64,000 bases of DNA from Streptomyces sp. NBC_01381. Lineage in GTDB: Bacteria; Actinomycetota; Actinomycetes; Streptomycetales; Streptomycetaceae. Each line of letters opens with the position of its first letter. The stretch's first letter is position 1. The position numbers were made by a program, and so were the translations under genes. Below are positions 39,676 to 49,313 of this stretch, in pieces. The stretch spans positions 248,001-312,000 of the forward strand of contig NZ_JAPEPI010000003.1 of assembly GCF_026340305.1 (NCBI RefSeq), in the 5' to 3' direction. The notes under the pieces were generated by a model. The model worked only from the letters and a program-made list of their open reading frames with translations. It made no database searches and had not been told where the DNA came from.

Positions 39676-41634
39676 TCAGCAAGAGCCTCCAGCGCACACG
39701 TCGAGCCAGGCGTACCAGTCCTGGTCGTAACGCGAGCCGATGTTCTGGGTCAGGTGCGTGCGGGCGGTGGCCCAGTCGCCGGTGCGGTAGGAGCCGAGCA
39801 CGGTCGCCACGTCGTCCGGGTGCTTCTCCAGCATGTAGCGGGCGGCCAGGTAGCCCCAGCGGTAGGTGCGGGTGGTGTCGGTGTTCTGGTAGGTGGTGTC
39901 GAAGAGTTGGCTCAGGGGGTAGGTCTTCTTGCCTGCCTCCTTGATGGCTTCCTCGTAGCGCAGCTCGCGGTACGAGTAGGAGACGTACTCGGCGAAGCCC
40001 TCGATCCACCAGACCGTCGGGGTCGAGATCCCGGCCTCGAAGTCGCCGTACATGTTGAAGCGGCCGTCGAGGTAGTGGGTGTACTCGTGGTTCAGGTTCC
40101 AGATCTGGAAGTCGGGCCGCACCCAGTCCGCTTCGTAGGCGATGAAGCGGGGCAGGTTGCCGTCCGCCGACGGGTCGCCCTCCAGGTACATGCCGCCGTT
40201 GTTGGTGTCGATGCCGTAGATCACGCCGGCGTAGGTCTGGTAGTCGGCGCTGGAGTCGAAGACCACCACCTCGATCTTGGTGTTCTTGTCGTCCTTCACC
40301 GGGCCGCTGTCCTTGGCGACTTGGTGGAAGTACGCGTCCTGGCCGTTGAGGCTGTTGCAGGCGTAGGAGAAGTTGCCCGCGTCCATGTCCTGGGCGGCGA
40401 TCGCGATGCTGTCGCTGCACGCGTTCTTGTCCTGGAGGACAGCCGCTTTCAGGCGCTCCTTGAGGTCGCAGACGCCGTAGTAGGCGCAGTTGTCCTTGTC
40501 GTACGCGTCGGCCATCTCGGCCACGCCGACCCAGAGCCGGGCCGTCTTGCCGGTCATGTCGGTGACGCCGAGCAGGTCCTTCATCAGCGGGCGGGTCTTG
40601 TCCCGCAGCCCGGCGTGCTGGACGAACCGGCCCATCTCGCGGCCCGCGTTGGCGGTGAGGTAGGACCGTTCACCGCCGAGCAGGTCGAGATGGTCCTTGG
40701 CGAACCGGTGCACGGTGTCGAGGACGCCCGGGTTGCTCTGGACGGCCTGGACGAACTCCGGCAGCTGATGCCCGCGCCACAGGATCGTGTACACGTTGTT
40801 GACGGCGTTGAGCATCCACCACTTGTCGTTGTACGAGCTGTCGTAGCCCTGCAGCATCCGCTGGACGACACCGAGATAGCGGGCGTTCTCCTCCGCGCTG
40901 TCGATCAGCGTGATCGCCTCCGCGAGGGTCTCGCCGTTGGCGTCCGTCACGTCGCCGGAGTGCGGGGAGGCGAAGAAGGCGTCGAGGCCAGCCTGGATCG
41001 CGGACTTCAGCTCGGGCCCGTACTCGCCCACGTCCGGCTTGTGGTACCAGTGCACGTAGTAACCGGCCCGCAGGAACAGCACGATCTGCGGCATGCCGGT
41101 GGTGCCGTCGCCGGGGTACGCGGCGGAGCCATTGCGCAGCGCGTTGGCGACGGTGACCATCTGCGCCTCGCGGAACGCGCCGCCCGCGTCCGCGCCGGTG
41201 AGGCGGAACAGGGTGTTGATGCAGTCGGTCGTGGACGAGGTGATCTGCCGGACCAGCGCGTCGCCGGTCTGGGCGAAGTCGCCCGGGGAACACGCCGCCT
41301 TGGCCTTCCCCTTCCCCTTCTTCTTGGCCGCCAGCATCGAGGGCCGCTTGTGCGAGGGGTCTTTCGTGGGGGTGTCGTAGTCCTGCCGCAGCGCGTCCTG
41401 GGAGGCGGACAGCGGTGCGCGGTCGTCGACCGCGAGCCGGCCGTCCCGCACATGTTCGGCCTCCGCCGCCGCGACCGCGGGCTGCGGGCCGGTTCCCTTG
41501 TCGGCCGTCGCCGCCTGGGCGGTCCCGCCGCTGAGCGGGGCGGCGCCGATGCCGAGCGCGAGGGCCAGGGCTCCGGCCCCGGCCGCTCGGACGACGCGTG
41601 CACGTAACGAGCTTCTTCGTTCGTTCCGGCTCAT
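39676..41634 (-). CDS. secreted M9-family collagenase-type metallopeptidase
   Basis: A 652-residue protein with a signal peptide (basic MSRNERRSSLRARVV, then AAGAGALALALGIGAA). The zinc site is LNHEYTHYLDGRFN (HExxH), with the third ligand Glu in WWIEGFAEYVSYSYRE about 28 residues on. This is the gluzincin pattern of clostridial/streptomycete collagenases. The N-terminal 300 residues form the helical activator region of M9 enzymes. It ends in a short Cys-containing tail (WYAWLDVCAGGSC), without C-terminal PKD or collagen-binding domains. ATG 41634 follows AGGAGA. It digests collagen-like or other extracellular protein. Confidence 0.9.
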   Translation of the reverse strand: MSRNERRSSLRARVVRAAGAGALALALGIGAAPLSGGTAQAATADKGTGPQPAVAAAEAEHVRDGRLAVDDRAPLSASQDALRQDYDTPTKDPSHKRPSMLAAKKKGKGKAKAACSPGDFAQTGDALVRQITSSTTDCINTLFRLTGADAGGAFREAQMVTVANALRNGSAAYPGDGTTGMPQIVLFLRAGYYVHWYHKPDVGEYGPELKSAIQAGLDAFFASPHSGDVTDANGETLAEAITLIDSAEENARYLGVVQRMLQGYDSSYNDKWWMLNAVNNVYTILWRGHQLPEFVQAVQSNPGVLDTVHRFAKDHLDLLGGERSYLTANAGREMGRFVQHAGLRDKTRPLMKDLLGVTDMTGKTARLWVGVAEMADAYDKDNCAYYGVCDLKERLKAAVLQDKNACSDSIAIAAQDMDAGNFSYACNSLNGQDAYFHQVAKDSGPVKDDKNTKIEVVVFDSSADYQTYAGVIYGIDTNNGGMYLEGDPSADGNLPRFIAYEADWVRPDFQIWNLNHEYTHYLDGRFNMYGDFEAGISTPTVWWIEGFAEYVSYSYRELRYEEAIKEAGKKTYPLSQLFDTTYQNTDTTRTYRWGYLAARYMLEKHPDDVATVLGSYRTGDWATARTHLTQNIGSRYDQDWYAWLDVCAGGSC

Positions 41635-41805
41635 TGCGGTTCTCCTGTGGGGGATTCGTTGCCTGTCGCGGACGCACCTTTTGTCGTGAGCACGCCCAGC
41701 GCGTGGGCAGTACCATTTCACACATCACATGCCGCGGGAAGGCTCGCGGAGCGGACGGTTTCCCCATGGAGTTGGGGTTCTCATGGCGGCGACCGGGGCA
41801 GCCGG

Positions 41806-42639
41806 CAGCTGCCGACTGAACTGACCAGCTTTGTCGGGCACGTCGGCGAACTGGCCGAGGTGCGCGGACTGTTGGGGCAGGCCCGGCTGCTGACTCTTCG
41901 AGCAGCGTGCCGGATCGCCGCCGCCCCGTGCCACCGCCTGGACGGCATCCCGCTGGCCATCGAGCTGACCGCCGTACGGCTTCGGGCGCTGCCCCTTGAG
42001 CACCTGGCCGCCCAGCTCACCGACAGCTTCGCCCTGCTCGACGGCGGGTGGATGGCCGCACTGCCGCGGCATCAGACACTGCGTACGACCATCGGGTGGA
42101 GCCACGAGCTGTGCTCACCGGCGGAGCGGCTGCTGCGGGCCCGGCTTCGGTCTTCGCCGGTGACTTCGATCTCGCCGCGGTGGAGGCCGTGTGCACCGAC
42201 CCCCAGTCACCCAAGGGCGCCGCGGTGGGCCCGCTGAATCGGCCTGGTCGACAAGTCGGTGGTGCTTCGGCACGGCGACAGCCACCAACTCCTGGACACC
42301 ATCCGCGAGTTCGGTGTCGAGTGGCTGGACAAGCTCGAGGAGACCGCCGCGGTCAGGCGCCGACTGACCGCCTACTGCCGAAGCCGTCTTGACCACTTCG
42401 CGGACCGGTTCTTCAGTTCGGATCAGGCGCCCCTGTACAAGGCGCTGCTGCCGACGGCCGCCGCCATGTGGCCGTTCTGGCTGTGCGGTGGCCAACCCGC
42501 CGAGGCAGGCCACTGGTTGGGCCTGGCGGACGCGCACGTGGAGCACATCCTGGCGAAGCCGGGCTTCTCCTCCCGGTCGCAGATCGCGGCACTGGTCTCG
42601 GTGGAGGAGCACTGCCGGGGCACCAACCGGACCGGATAG
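41806..42639 (+). pseudogene. broken LuxR/AfsR-type ATPase regulator
   Basis: Three frames together read like the BTAD-less LuxR/SARP ATPase family. The first block is ELTSFVGHVGELAEVRGLLG, then after a deletion of the P-loop region LDGIPLAIELTAVRLRALPL and ALPRHQTLRTTIGWSHELCS. The frame changes near 42148 to SVFAGDFDLAAVEAVCTDP and again near 42240 to LDTIREFGVEWLDKLEE, and it stops at 42639, well before the normal end. Walker A is absent and there is no start codon or C-terminal HTH. It is a degraded gene, not a functional regulator. Confidence 0.85.
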
Positions 42640-42655
42640 CCCCCGCCGGCCCGCC

Positions 42656-43285
42656 CTATACGCCCGGCGGGATCCGTCGCGCCCTGGAGCGGACCTGGAA
42701 CGCCGTGACGATCTCGACCACGCCGACCACGAGCAGCCACACGCCGCCGACCAGGGTCAGGACGGCGACCGACTCGAACGGCGACACGATCAGGACGATG
42801 CCGGCCAGGGCGCTGATGACTCCGAGGCAGGCCTGCCAGCCGCGAGCCGGCATGTTCGGGTCGGAGGCCGCGGCGACGGTCTGCGTGATGCCGCGGAACA
42901 GCCAGCCGATGCCGATCCACAGGGCGAGCAGCAGGATCGACTGCATCTGTCCTCGGAAACAGAACAGGCCGAGCAGTACGGACAGGGCGCCGCTGATGAA
43001 GGCCATCACCCGCATCGCGGCCGACACATGCGTACCGAAGGCGGCGATGAGCTGGAAGATGCCGCTCACCAGGAGGTAGAGGCCAAAGAGGACGCCTGCC
43101 GCCCACAGGGACGCACCCGGCCAGACGAGGACGAGGACGCCCAGGATCAGCGAGGCGACACCCGCGACCATCACGACCTGCCAGGCGGACTTCGCGAGGC
43201 TGCCGAGCGGGCCCGGCGGCCGGTCGTGGTCGCCGTCGTGGGGCGTCGGGTGCGGTGTGCGGGGGTCGTGCGGCGCTTCGGTCAT
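42656..43285 (-). CDS. HdeD-family acid-resistance-like membrane protein
   Basis: A 209-residue protein. After a polar His/Pro-rich N-terminus it has six hydrophobic segments, with the HdeD pattern of paired helices (GVASLILGVLVLVWPGASL, then a second repeat beginning GVISALAGIVLIVSPFES). The family is widespread in actinobacteria and its biochemical role is unknown. In enterics HdeD protects at high cell density and low pH. ATG 43285. It is divergent from the molybdoenzyme gene across 184 bp. Confidence 0.85.
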   Translation of the reverse strand: MTEAPHDPRTPHPTPHDGDHDRPPGPLGSLAKSAWQVVMVAGVASLILGVLVLVWPGASLWAAGVLFGLYLLVSGIFQLIAAFGTHVSAAMRVMAFISGALSVLLGLFCFRGQMQSILLLALWIGIGWLFRGITQTVAAASDPNMPARGWQACLGVISALAGIVLIVSPFESVAVLTLVGGVWLLVVGVVEIVTAFQVRSRARRIPPGV

Positions 43286-43469
43286 GCTCGACCCTCCACT
43301 CGGTTCCCCGGCACCCGCCACAGCACCTGGACCGAACGGCGTACGGCGGCCCGGCTTCTCCTCACCTACGCGACGCGCAGCCAAGTGGCATGGCCAGAAC
43401 CGCAGACCTAGCCTGGCCAAAAGCGTCGTCCAGCACAGCGCGCGTCCGCGTGGCGGAAGGGTACGAGTC

Positions 43470-45782
43470 TTGAGCCCGTCGAATGAGGACCAGGAACAGC
43501 TGGAGCGCAGCGTGGGTCCCGCGCCCGAGGCCGAGCCGGAGTTCCACCCCTACCACCACCCCGCCGCCGGATGGGGCGCCGCAAAGAGCGTGACCCGGTT
43601 CCTGCTGCGTGAGCGTGAGCTGGTGGACGGTCCACGGGCCATCATGAAGATGAACCACGAGAACACGGGCTTCGACTGTCCCGGGTGCGCGTGGCCGGAC
43701 GACACCAAGGGCCTCAAGCTCGACATCTGCGAGAACGGGATCAAGCACGTCACCTGGGAGATGACCCGCAAGCGCGTCGACCGGAAGTTCTTCGCCGAGC
43801 ACACGGTGAGCGAGCTGTCCCGGTGGAGCGACTTCGCGCTGGAGGACCAGGGCCGGCTGACCGAGCCGATGCGGTACGACCTCGAGTCGGACCACTACGT
43901 ACCCATCAGCTGGAAGGACGCGTTCGCGATGGTCGGCCGCGCGCTGCGCGAGCTCGACGACCCGAACCAGGCCTCGTTCTACACATCGGGCCGGCTCGGC
44001 AACGAAGCGACGTTCCTCTACCAGTTGATGGCCCGTGAGCTGGGCACGAACAATCTGCCCGACTGCTCCAACATGTGCCACGAGGCCAGCGGCCGCGCGC
44101 TGCAGGCGTCACTGGGCACCGGCAAGGGCACCGTCGACCTCAAGGACTGGGAGGCCACCGACGCCCTGTTCATCATGGGCGTCAACGTGGCCTCCAACGC
44201 CCCGCGGATGCTCACCGCGCTCGCCGAGGCCCACCACCGCGGCGCCCAGATCGTGCACATCAACCCCCTGGTCGAGGCGGCCGCCACCCGCACCATCGTC
44301 CCGCACGACATCATGGACATGGCCCTGTTCAAGACGACCAGGACGAGCACGCTGAACGTGCAGCCGCGCATCGGCGGTGACATGGCGCTCATGCGGGGCA
44401 TGGCCAAGGCGGTCCTCGAGCAGTCCAGGACCGATCCCAAGGCGCTGGACCAGGAGTTCATCGACCGCCACACCTGGGGCTTCGAGAAGTACCGCGACGT
44501 GTGCGAGGCCACGCCCTGGGAGGAGATCGAGCTCCAGTCCGGGGTCGGCCGCGGCGACATCCTCAAGATGGCGCGCGTCTACCGCGATGCCGACCGCAGC
44601 ATCGTCAGCTGGTGCCTGGGCGTCACCCAGCACGAGCACGGCGTCGACACCGTCCGGGAAATCGTCAACCTCCTTCTGCTGCGCGGCAATCTGGGCCGGG
44701 AAGGCGCGGGCCCCTCCCCCGTCCGCGGACACAGCAACGTCCAGGGCAACCGCACCTGCGGCATCGACCACCGCCCGCACCCGGAGTTCCTTGACCGCCT
44801 CGCCGAGGTCTGCAAGATCGACCCGCCCCGCGAGCACGGCCTCGACACCATCGGCACCATCCAGGCGATGGACCGCGGCGATGTGAAGGTGTTCATCGGG
44901 ATGGGCGGCAACTTCGCCCTCGCGGCGCCGGACACCCCGTACACCTACGAGGCCCTGGGCAACTGCGAACTCACCGTCCAGGTGAGCACCAAGCTGAACC
45001 GCAGTCACATCGTGCACGGACGCCAGGCGCTCATCCTGCCCTGCCTCGGCCGCACCGAGAAGGATCAGCAGCGGGGCGGCCTCCAGAGCACGTCCGTCGA
45101 GGACTCGATGAGCATGGTGCATCTGTCGGTCGGCATGAAACGCCCCGCGTCGCCGCATCTGCTGTCCGAGCCCGCGATCGTCGCCGGCATGGCCCGTGCC
45201 GCACTCCCCGACAGCGACACCCCCTGGGAGTCGTACATCGAGGACTACGACCGTATCCGCGACACCATGGCCCAAGCCCTCGACGGCTTCGAGGACTTCA
45301 ACCGCCGGGTGCGGCTGCCGCTCGGCTTCCGCATCAAGCAGCCGGCCCGCGAGCTGGTCTTCCTCACGCCGTCCGGAGCGGCCGAGTTCTCCTCGGCCCC
45401 GCTGCCCGACGTCGTGCCCGCCGCCGGAACCCTGGCGCTCGGCACGATGCGCTCCCACGACCAGTGGAACACCACGATCTACTCCGACAACGACCGGTAC
45501 CGCGGCATCAAGAACCTGCGCACGCTCGTCTTCATGAACGCGGACGACATGCGCGAACGCGGCATCGAGGAGTTCGACCCGGTCGACATCACCAGTACCG
45601 CCAAGGACGGCAGCAAGCGTCATCTCAACGGCTATCTCGCCATCCCCTACGACATCCCGCGCGGCTGCGCGGCCGGCTACATGCCCGAGATGAACATCCT
45701 GTGCGCGCTGGTCGACTACAGCACCCAGAGCGACCAGCCGATCATGAAGCACGTCAAGGTCACCATCGGCCCGGCTGCTTGA
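43470..45782 (+). CDS. FdhF/YdeP-family molybdopterin oxidoreductase
   Basis: A 770-residue Mo-bis(MGD) enzyme. Near the N-terminus there is an FDCPGCAWPD block with two cysteines, as in YdeP-type proteins, rather than the four-cysteine Fe-S motif of true formate dehydrogenases. The active-site region is NLPDCSNMCHEASGRA. Further blocks are NVASNAPRMLTALAEA, GNLGREGAGPSPVRGHSNVQ and the C-terminal molybdopterin-binding domain ending KHVKVTIGPAA. The start is probably TTG 43470, 8 nt after GGAAGGG; no ATG/GTG fits better. Substrate unknown; YdeP is linked to acid resistance in Escherichia coli, which fits its HdeD neighbour. Confidence 0.86.
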   Translation: MSPSNEDQEQLERSVGPAPEAEPEFHPYHHPAAGWGAAKSVTRFLLRERELVDGPRAIMKMNHENTGFDCPGCAWPDDTKGLKLDICENGIKHVTWEMTRKRVDRKFFAEHTVSELSRWSDFALEDQGRLTEPMRYDLESDHYVPISWKDAFAMVGRALRELDDPNQASFYTSGRLGNEATFLYQLMARELGTNNLPDCSNMCHEASGRALQASLGTGKGTVDLKDWEATDALFIMGVNVASNAPRMLTALAEAHHRGAQIVHINPLVEAAATRTIVPHDIMDMALFKTTRTSTLNVQPRIGGDMALMRGMAKAVLEQSRTDPKALDQEFIDRHTWGFEKYRDVCEATPWEEIELQSGVGRGDILKMARVYRDADRSIVSWCLGVTQHEHGVDTVREIVNLLLLRGNLGREGAGPSPVRGHSNVQGNRTCGIDHRPHPEFLDRLAEVCKIDPPREHGLDTIGTIQAMDRGDVKVFIGMGGNFALAAPDTPYTYEALGNCELTVQVSTKLNRSHIVHGRQALILPCLGRTEKDQQRGGLQSTSVEDSMSMVHLSVGMKRPASPHLLSEPAIVAGMARAALPDSDTPWESYIEDYDRIRDTMAQALDGFEDFNRRVRLPLGFRIKQPARELVFLTPSGAAEFSSAPLPDVVPAAGTLALGTMRSHDQWNTTIYSDNDRYRGIKNLRTLVFMNADDMRERGIEEFDPVDITSTAKDGSKRHLNGYLAIPYDIPRGCAAGYMPEMNILCALVDYSTQSDQPIMKHVKVTIGPAA

Positions 45783-45785
45783 GCG

Positions 45786-45964
45786 AGCCGACCTGCGACG
45801 AAGACGGCGGTGCCGCCCGCGGTGTCGTCGCCGACGGCCGCGTCCACCTCCTCCAGGGAGAGCGGGGTGTCGCGCACCGCCAGGAGGCCCTCACGGAAAC
45901 CGCCCGGCAGACCGATGTGGCCGCCGCCCTGGAACGCCTTCCCGGAGACCCGGGTCCCCAGTGA
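45786..45964 (+). pseudogene. possible DUF2795-like remnant
   Basis: Directly after the molybdoenzyme stop one frame reads RQEALTETARQTDVAAALERLPGDPG, then a stop. This resembles the DUF2795 pattern (R-x-x-L-x-x-x-A-R-x-x-x-x-D-V-x-x-x-L-E-R-L-P). No start codon precedes it in frame and the region is 5'-truncated. The reverse strand is also open here, so the call is weak. Confidence 0.25.
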
Positions 45965-45997
45965 ATGCCCGTCACCCGCACGGCTGGTGACGGTGCA

Positions 45998-47422
45998 TCA
46001 GGCAGCCCGGATGCCGAGATGGCGCAGGGCCGACGCCACCGCCCCTGCCCCGCACATGCCGTGCGCTCCGGGGCCTGGCGGGGTGGCCGCCGAGCACAGG
46101 AACACCCCGGGCAGGCCGGTGGCGTACGGGTCTAGTGCGAGGCGCGGCCCGAGGAGCAGCTGCGGGACGGTCTTGGCCCCGGTGAGGATGTCGCCGCCAC
46201 GGAAGTTGGGGTTGGCGGCGGCGAAGTCGGCGGGCCGGGTGACCTGCCGGCCCACGATGCGTTCGCGCACCCCGGGGGCGAAGCGCTCCAGTTGCCGGAG
46301 GATCGCCTCGGTGGCGTCGCCGTCGTAGCCGTACGGGACATGGGCGTACGTCCACACGGGGTGGACGTCACCGGCCGACCGCGACGGGTCGGCCAGATAC
46401 TGCTGGCCGACCAGGACGAAGGGGCGCCCCGGCATTCTCCCGCGGGTCACTTCCCGCTCCGTGTGCGCGACTTCGGCGAGCGGGCCGCCGAGGTGCACGG
46501 TGGCGGCGCGGCGGGCGTGCTCGTTCGTCCAGGGCACGCCGCCTTCGACGGCCAGGTCGAGCTTGAAGGCGCCGGGTCCGCGGCGGAAGCGTTTGTAGGC
46601 CGCCCGTACCCGGCTCGGCAGCAAGTCGCCGTAGAGGGCGGCGACTTGGGCCGGGTCGAGGTCGAGGAGGGTCACGTCGGCGGGCGGGATCTGTGCGCGG
46701 TCCGTGACGCGAACCCCGGTCTCGATCGTGCCGCCGTGCGTCCGCAGCACCCGCTCCATGCTGCGGGCGATGGACTGCGAACCGCCTTCGGCGACGACCC
46801 ACCCTGCCGCGTGGCCCGCGGTGAGGATGCCGAGGGGGATCGCGGAGGTGAAGGGACGGGACAGCGGGCGGAAGTTGTGGGCCGCGACACCGGCCCACAG
46901 GGCCTGCGCCTGAGGAGTCTTGAAGAGGCGTGCGAGGGCGGTCGCGGGCAGGGCGGTCGGCAGGCCGAAGCGCGCGAGCAGCAGCGGGTGCGCCGGGACG
47001 CGCAGCAGGGGGCCCATCGTGTCCGGGGCAAGCGCGTCCCAGTGGCGTACCGAAGGTGCGAAGAGCGCCCGGTAGCGGTCGCCGTCCGCTCCGAGCATGC
47101 GGCTGGTCTCCGCCACGGAGCGCAGCAGTACGCCGGCCGTGTCGTCGTCCAGCGGGTGTACGCAGTCGATGTCGGCCGAGCGCCAGCGCAGCCCGTGCTG
47201 TTCGAGGCCCAGCGCGCGCAGCGCCGGTGAGGCCACGGCCATGGGGTGGATGGCCGAGCAGTGGTCGTGCAGCAGTCCGGGCACGATGGCCTCATGGCTG
47301 CGGGTGCCGCCGCCGACCTCGTGGGCGGCTTCCAGGAGGGTGACGTCGAGCCCCGCCTTGGCGAGGAGTGCCGCGGCGGCGAGCCCGTTGGGCCCGCCGC
47401 CCACGACGACCGCGGACGTCAT
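45998..47422 (-). CDS. phytoene-desaturase-like FAD oxidoreductase (CrtI family)
   Basis: A 474-residue flavoprotein. The N-terminal FAD motif is TSAVVVGGGPNGLAAAALLA with E35-like LLEAAHEVGGGTRSHE. The C-terminal motif is GVFLCSAATPPGPGAHGMCG, the CrtI/NDP pattern. Members isomerise or desaturate polyenes or act as retinol-saturase-like enzymes. The ATG at 47422 overlaps the DUF3556 gene stop by 4 bp, so the two are coupled. No other carotenoid genes are adjacent, so a carotenoid substrate is not proven. Confidence 0.88.
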   Translation of the reverse strand: MTSAVVVGGGPNGLAAAALLAKAGLDVTLLEAAHEVGGGTRSHEAIVPGLLHDHCSAIHPMAVASPALRALGLEQHGLRWRSADIDCVHPLDDDTAGVLLRSVAETSRMLGADGDRYRALFAPSVRHWDALAPDTMGPLLRVPAHPLLLARFGLPTALPATALARLFKTPQAQALWAGVAAHNFRPLSRPFTSAIPLGILTAGHAAGWVVAEGGSQSIARSMERVLRTHGGTIETGVRVTDRAQIPPADVTLLDLDPAQVAALYGDLLPSRVRAAYKRFRRGPGAFKLDLAVEGGVPWTNEHARRAATVHLGGPLAEVAHTEREVTRGRMPGRPFVLVGQQYLADPSRSAGDVHPVWTYAHVPYGYDGDATEAILRQLERFAPGVRERIVGRQVTRPADFAAANPNFRGGDILTGAKTVPQLLLGPRLALDPYATGLPGVFLCSAATPPGPGAHGMCGAGAVASALRHLGIRAA

Positions 47423-49185
47423 GACTCGGTGTCCGCGGACAGGGGCCGCAACGGATGCAGCGACTCCACGTCGTGGACGGGGTAGTCCGGCCCGTCGGTC
47501 GGCCAGGGCTGGCGGATCAGCATGTCCCGCACCTTGACGTGGCCCCGCTCGAGCAGGCCAAGCGCCGCGTCGTGGATCTCATAGTCCTGAGTCTGCCGGT
47601 GAATGGGCTGGGCTTCCAGGCAGATCACCCGGACCTCGCCGGGGGCGAAGCCACAGCGGGCCTGGACGGCGCGCAGCAGCTGGTCGTCGTGGAGGTGGCC
47701 CTCGCCGAAGTTCCAGCCGATCGCGAACCCGGCGACCATCTCTCCGTCGATCACCATGGCGTCGTCCTGGCCGTCGGTGAGGCGGGCGATCAGTCCGTTG
47801 TGGGCGCGCCCGTGGGAGTGCATGGCCCGCCAGCCCTCCACCTTGGCGGCCATGAGCAGGGCGGTGTCGGCGTCGTAGAGCTGCGCCAGCTGGTTGGAGG
47901 CGAGCCGCGTCGCGGTGGTCAGACCCGCTTCCAGGCGCTGCGCCGCGTCACCGGTGAACACCCAGACGCTGGTGGCCCAGTTGCCCGCGTAATAGCGCAT
48001 CGCGGGCAGGAAGGAGACGAGGTCGGGCCGTATGTTGCCGAGGGCGGGGAGCAACAGCAGGCTCGGCAGGATCACGGCGAGCAGCCAGGGCGAGTCCAGG
48101 TCCCGGACGGTGAGGTCGCTGTGGGCACCGAACAGGTAGAACAGCGAGAAGATGAAGAAGATGTTCCACTCCAGCGGCACCCCCATCGGGATGGTCGAGA
48201 GGATGTGGAGGTGGAAGACGGCCATATAGAGCAGCGCCGCCCACGTCCACCAGCCGCCGTCGCCGAAGAAGACCAGGTAGAGCGGGACGGCGTACTCGGT
48301 GGCGGTGCCGACATGGGCGAGCAGGAACGACAGGCGTGAAGGGCGCAGGTCCTCCGGATGGTCGCGGTAGAAGATCCGCTTGATGCGGCCCGAGGGGATC
48401 AGGGGCGCGTTGCTCATCATCGTCGCCACCACGAACGGGAAATGGTGGTTGAGCTTGGACGTCGCGGCGCCCCACCAGAGCGCCAGCATGACGAGCTCGA
48501 AGCCGATGAACTGGTCGTTGTACGGGAAGAAGAAGAGCAGCAGCGAAAGACCGTACTGTTCGGCGCGCGCCGCGAGGAACACGGTCTTGTCGCGCAGGCC
48601 GAGCACCGCCAGGCCCGCGATGAGCGGTAAGGCGGCAAGGGGTTCGACGAGGCCGATGTGACCGAAGTCCGCGATGCCGGTGCCGTCGCCGGGGCGGCTC
48701 AGCAGCCAGCCGCCGGAGGCGAGTACGGCGGCGTACAGCAGGACGTCGACGGCGGTGCGCCGGTCGCCGCGGGTCAGCGGCACCTTGTCCGGCCACGGGG
48801 GCAGCCGGATGGTGCCGGGCCGCAGCCAGTAGAGGATGGAGCCGATCGGCGGGTTGAAGCGGGAGGAGAGCGGGCCGGATCCGCAGCCAAGGCCCACGAT
48901 CTCCCACAGGATCGTGAAGACGATCAGCTTCTGGTAGACGATCGGCTCGGACCACCAGGAGCCCACGTCGCCGACGGTACCCAGGCCGGGCGTCAGCGAG
49001 ATCACGAGGGCCACGCCGCCGACGTAGAGCACGCACTTGACCAAATAGAACAGGAACACGCCGTAGGGGCTGCCGAAGCCGTGCTCGACCCAGTGCCGGG
49101 TCAGGATCTCCAGGCGCTCACGGCGCGGCAGGGAGCGGAAGGCGCCGGCATCGACGGGCACCAGCCGGGGTTTTATGAAGCCCAT
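47419..49185 (-). CDS. DUF3556 multi-pass membrane protein
   Basis: A 588-residue protein with about ten hydrophobic segments in the first 430 residues (for example YGVFLFYLVKCVLYVGGVAL, LSLLLFFFPYNDQFIGFELV) and a soluble C-terminal part of about 150 residues (LLMAAKVEGWRAMHSHGRAH, VICLEAQPIHRQTQDYEIHD). This is the DUF3556 family, seen mostly in actinobacteria. In this window it is translationally coupled to a CrtI-like oxidoreductase, suggesting modification or transport of a hydrophobic polyene-like or lipid molecule at the membrane. No enzymatic activity is known. Confidence 0.83.
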   Translation of the reverse strand: MGFIKPRLVPVDAGAFRSLPRRERLEILTRHWVEHGFGSPYGVFLFYLVKCVLYVGGVALVISLTPGLGTVGDVGSWWSEPIVYQKLIVFTILWEIVGLGCGSGPLSSRFNPPIGSILYWLRPGTIRLPPWPDKVPLTRGDRRTAVDVLLYAAVLASGGWLLSRPGDGTGIADFGHIGLVEPLAALPLIAGLAVLGLRDKTVFLAARAEQYGLSLLLFFFPYNDQFIGFELVMLALWWGAATSKLNHHFPFVVATMMSNAPLIPSGRIKRIFYRDHPEDLRPSRLSFLLAHVGTATEYAVPLYLVFFGDGGWWTWAALLYMAVFHLHILSTIPMGVPLEWNIFFIFSLFYLFGAHSDLTVRDLDSPWLLAVILPSLLLLPALGNIRPDLVSFLPAMRYYAGNWATSVWVFTGDAAQRLEAGLTTATRLASNQLAQLYDADTALLMAAKVEGWRAMHSHGRAHNGLIARLTDGQDDAMVIDGEMVAGFAIGWNFGEGHLHDDQLLRAVQARCGFAPGEVRVICLEAQPIHRQTQDYEIHDAALGLLERGHVKVRDMLIRQPWPTDGPDYPVHDVESLHPLRPLSADTES

Positions 49186-49313
49186 GGGGTCAGCCTCTGC
49201 GTCTCGTACGAATCAGGAGGGAACGAACGCGAAGGTATGCCGGAACCAGGTGTCGTGGCGCCCCCCTTCTTCATCCGCGCCCTATGGTCATTCGGGAGTC
49301 AAAGGGGATATTT

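Noticed and set aside
43470..45782. True formate dehydrogenase alpha subunit
   Set aside because: The N-terminal four-cysteine Fe-S motif is not present in the expected form and no beta/gamma subunits lie nearby; the YdeP-type family fits better.
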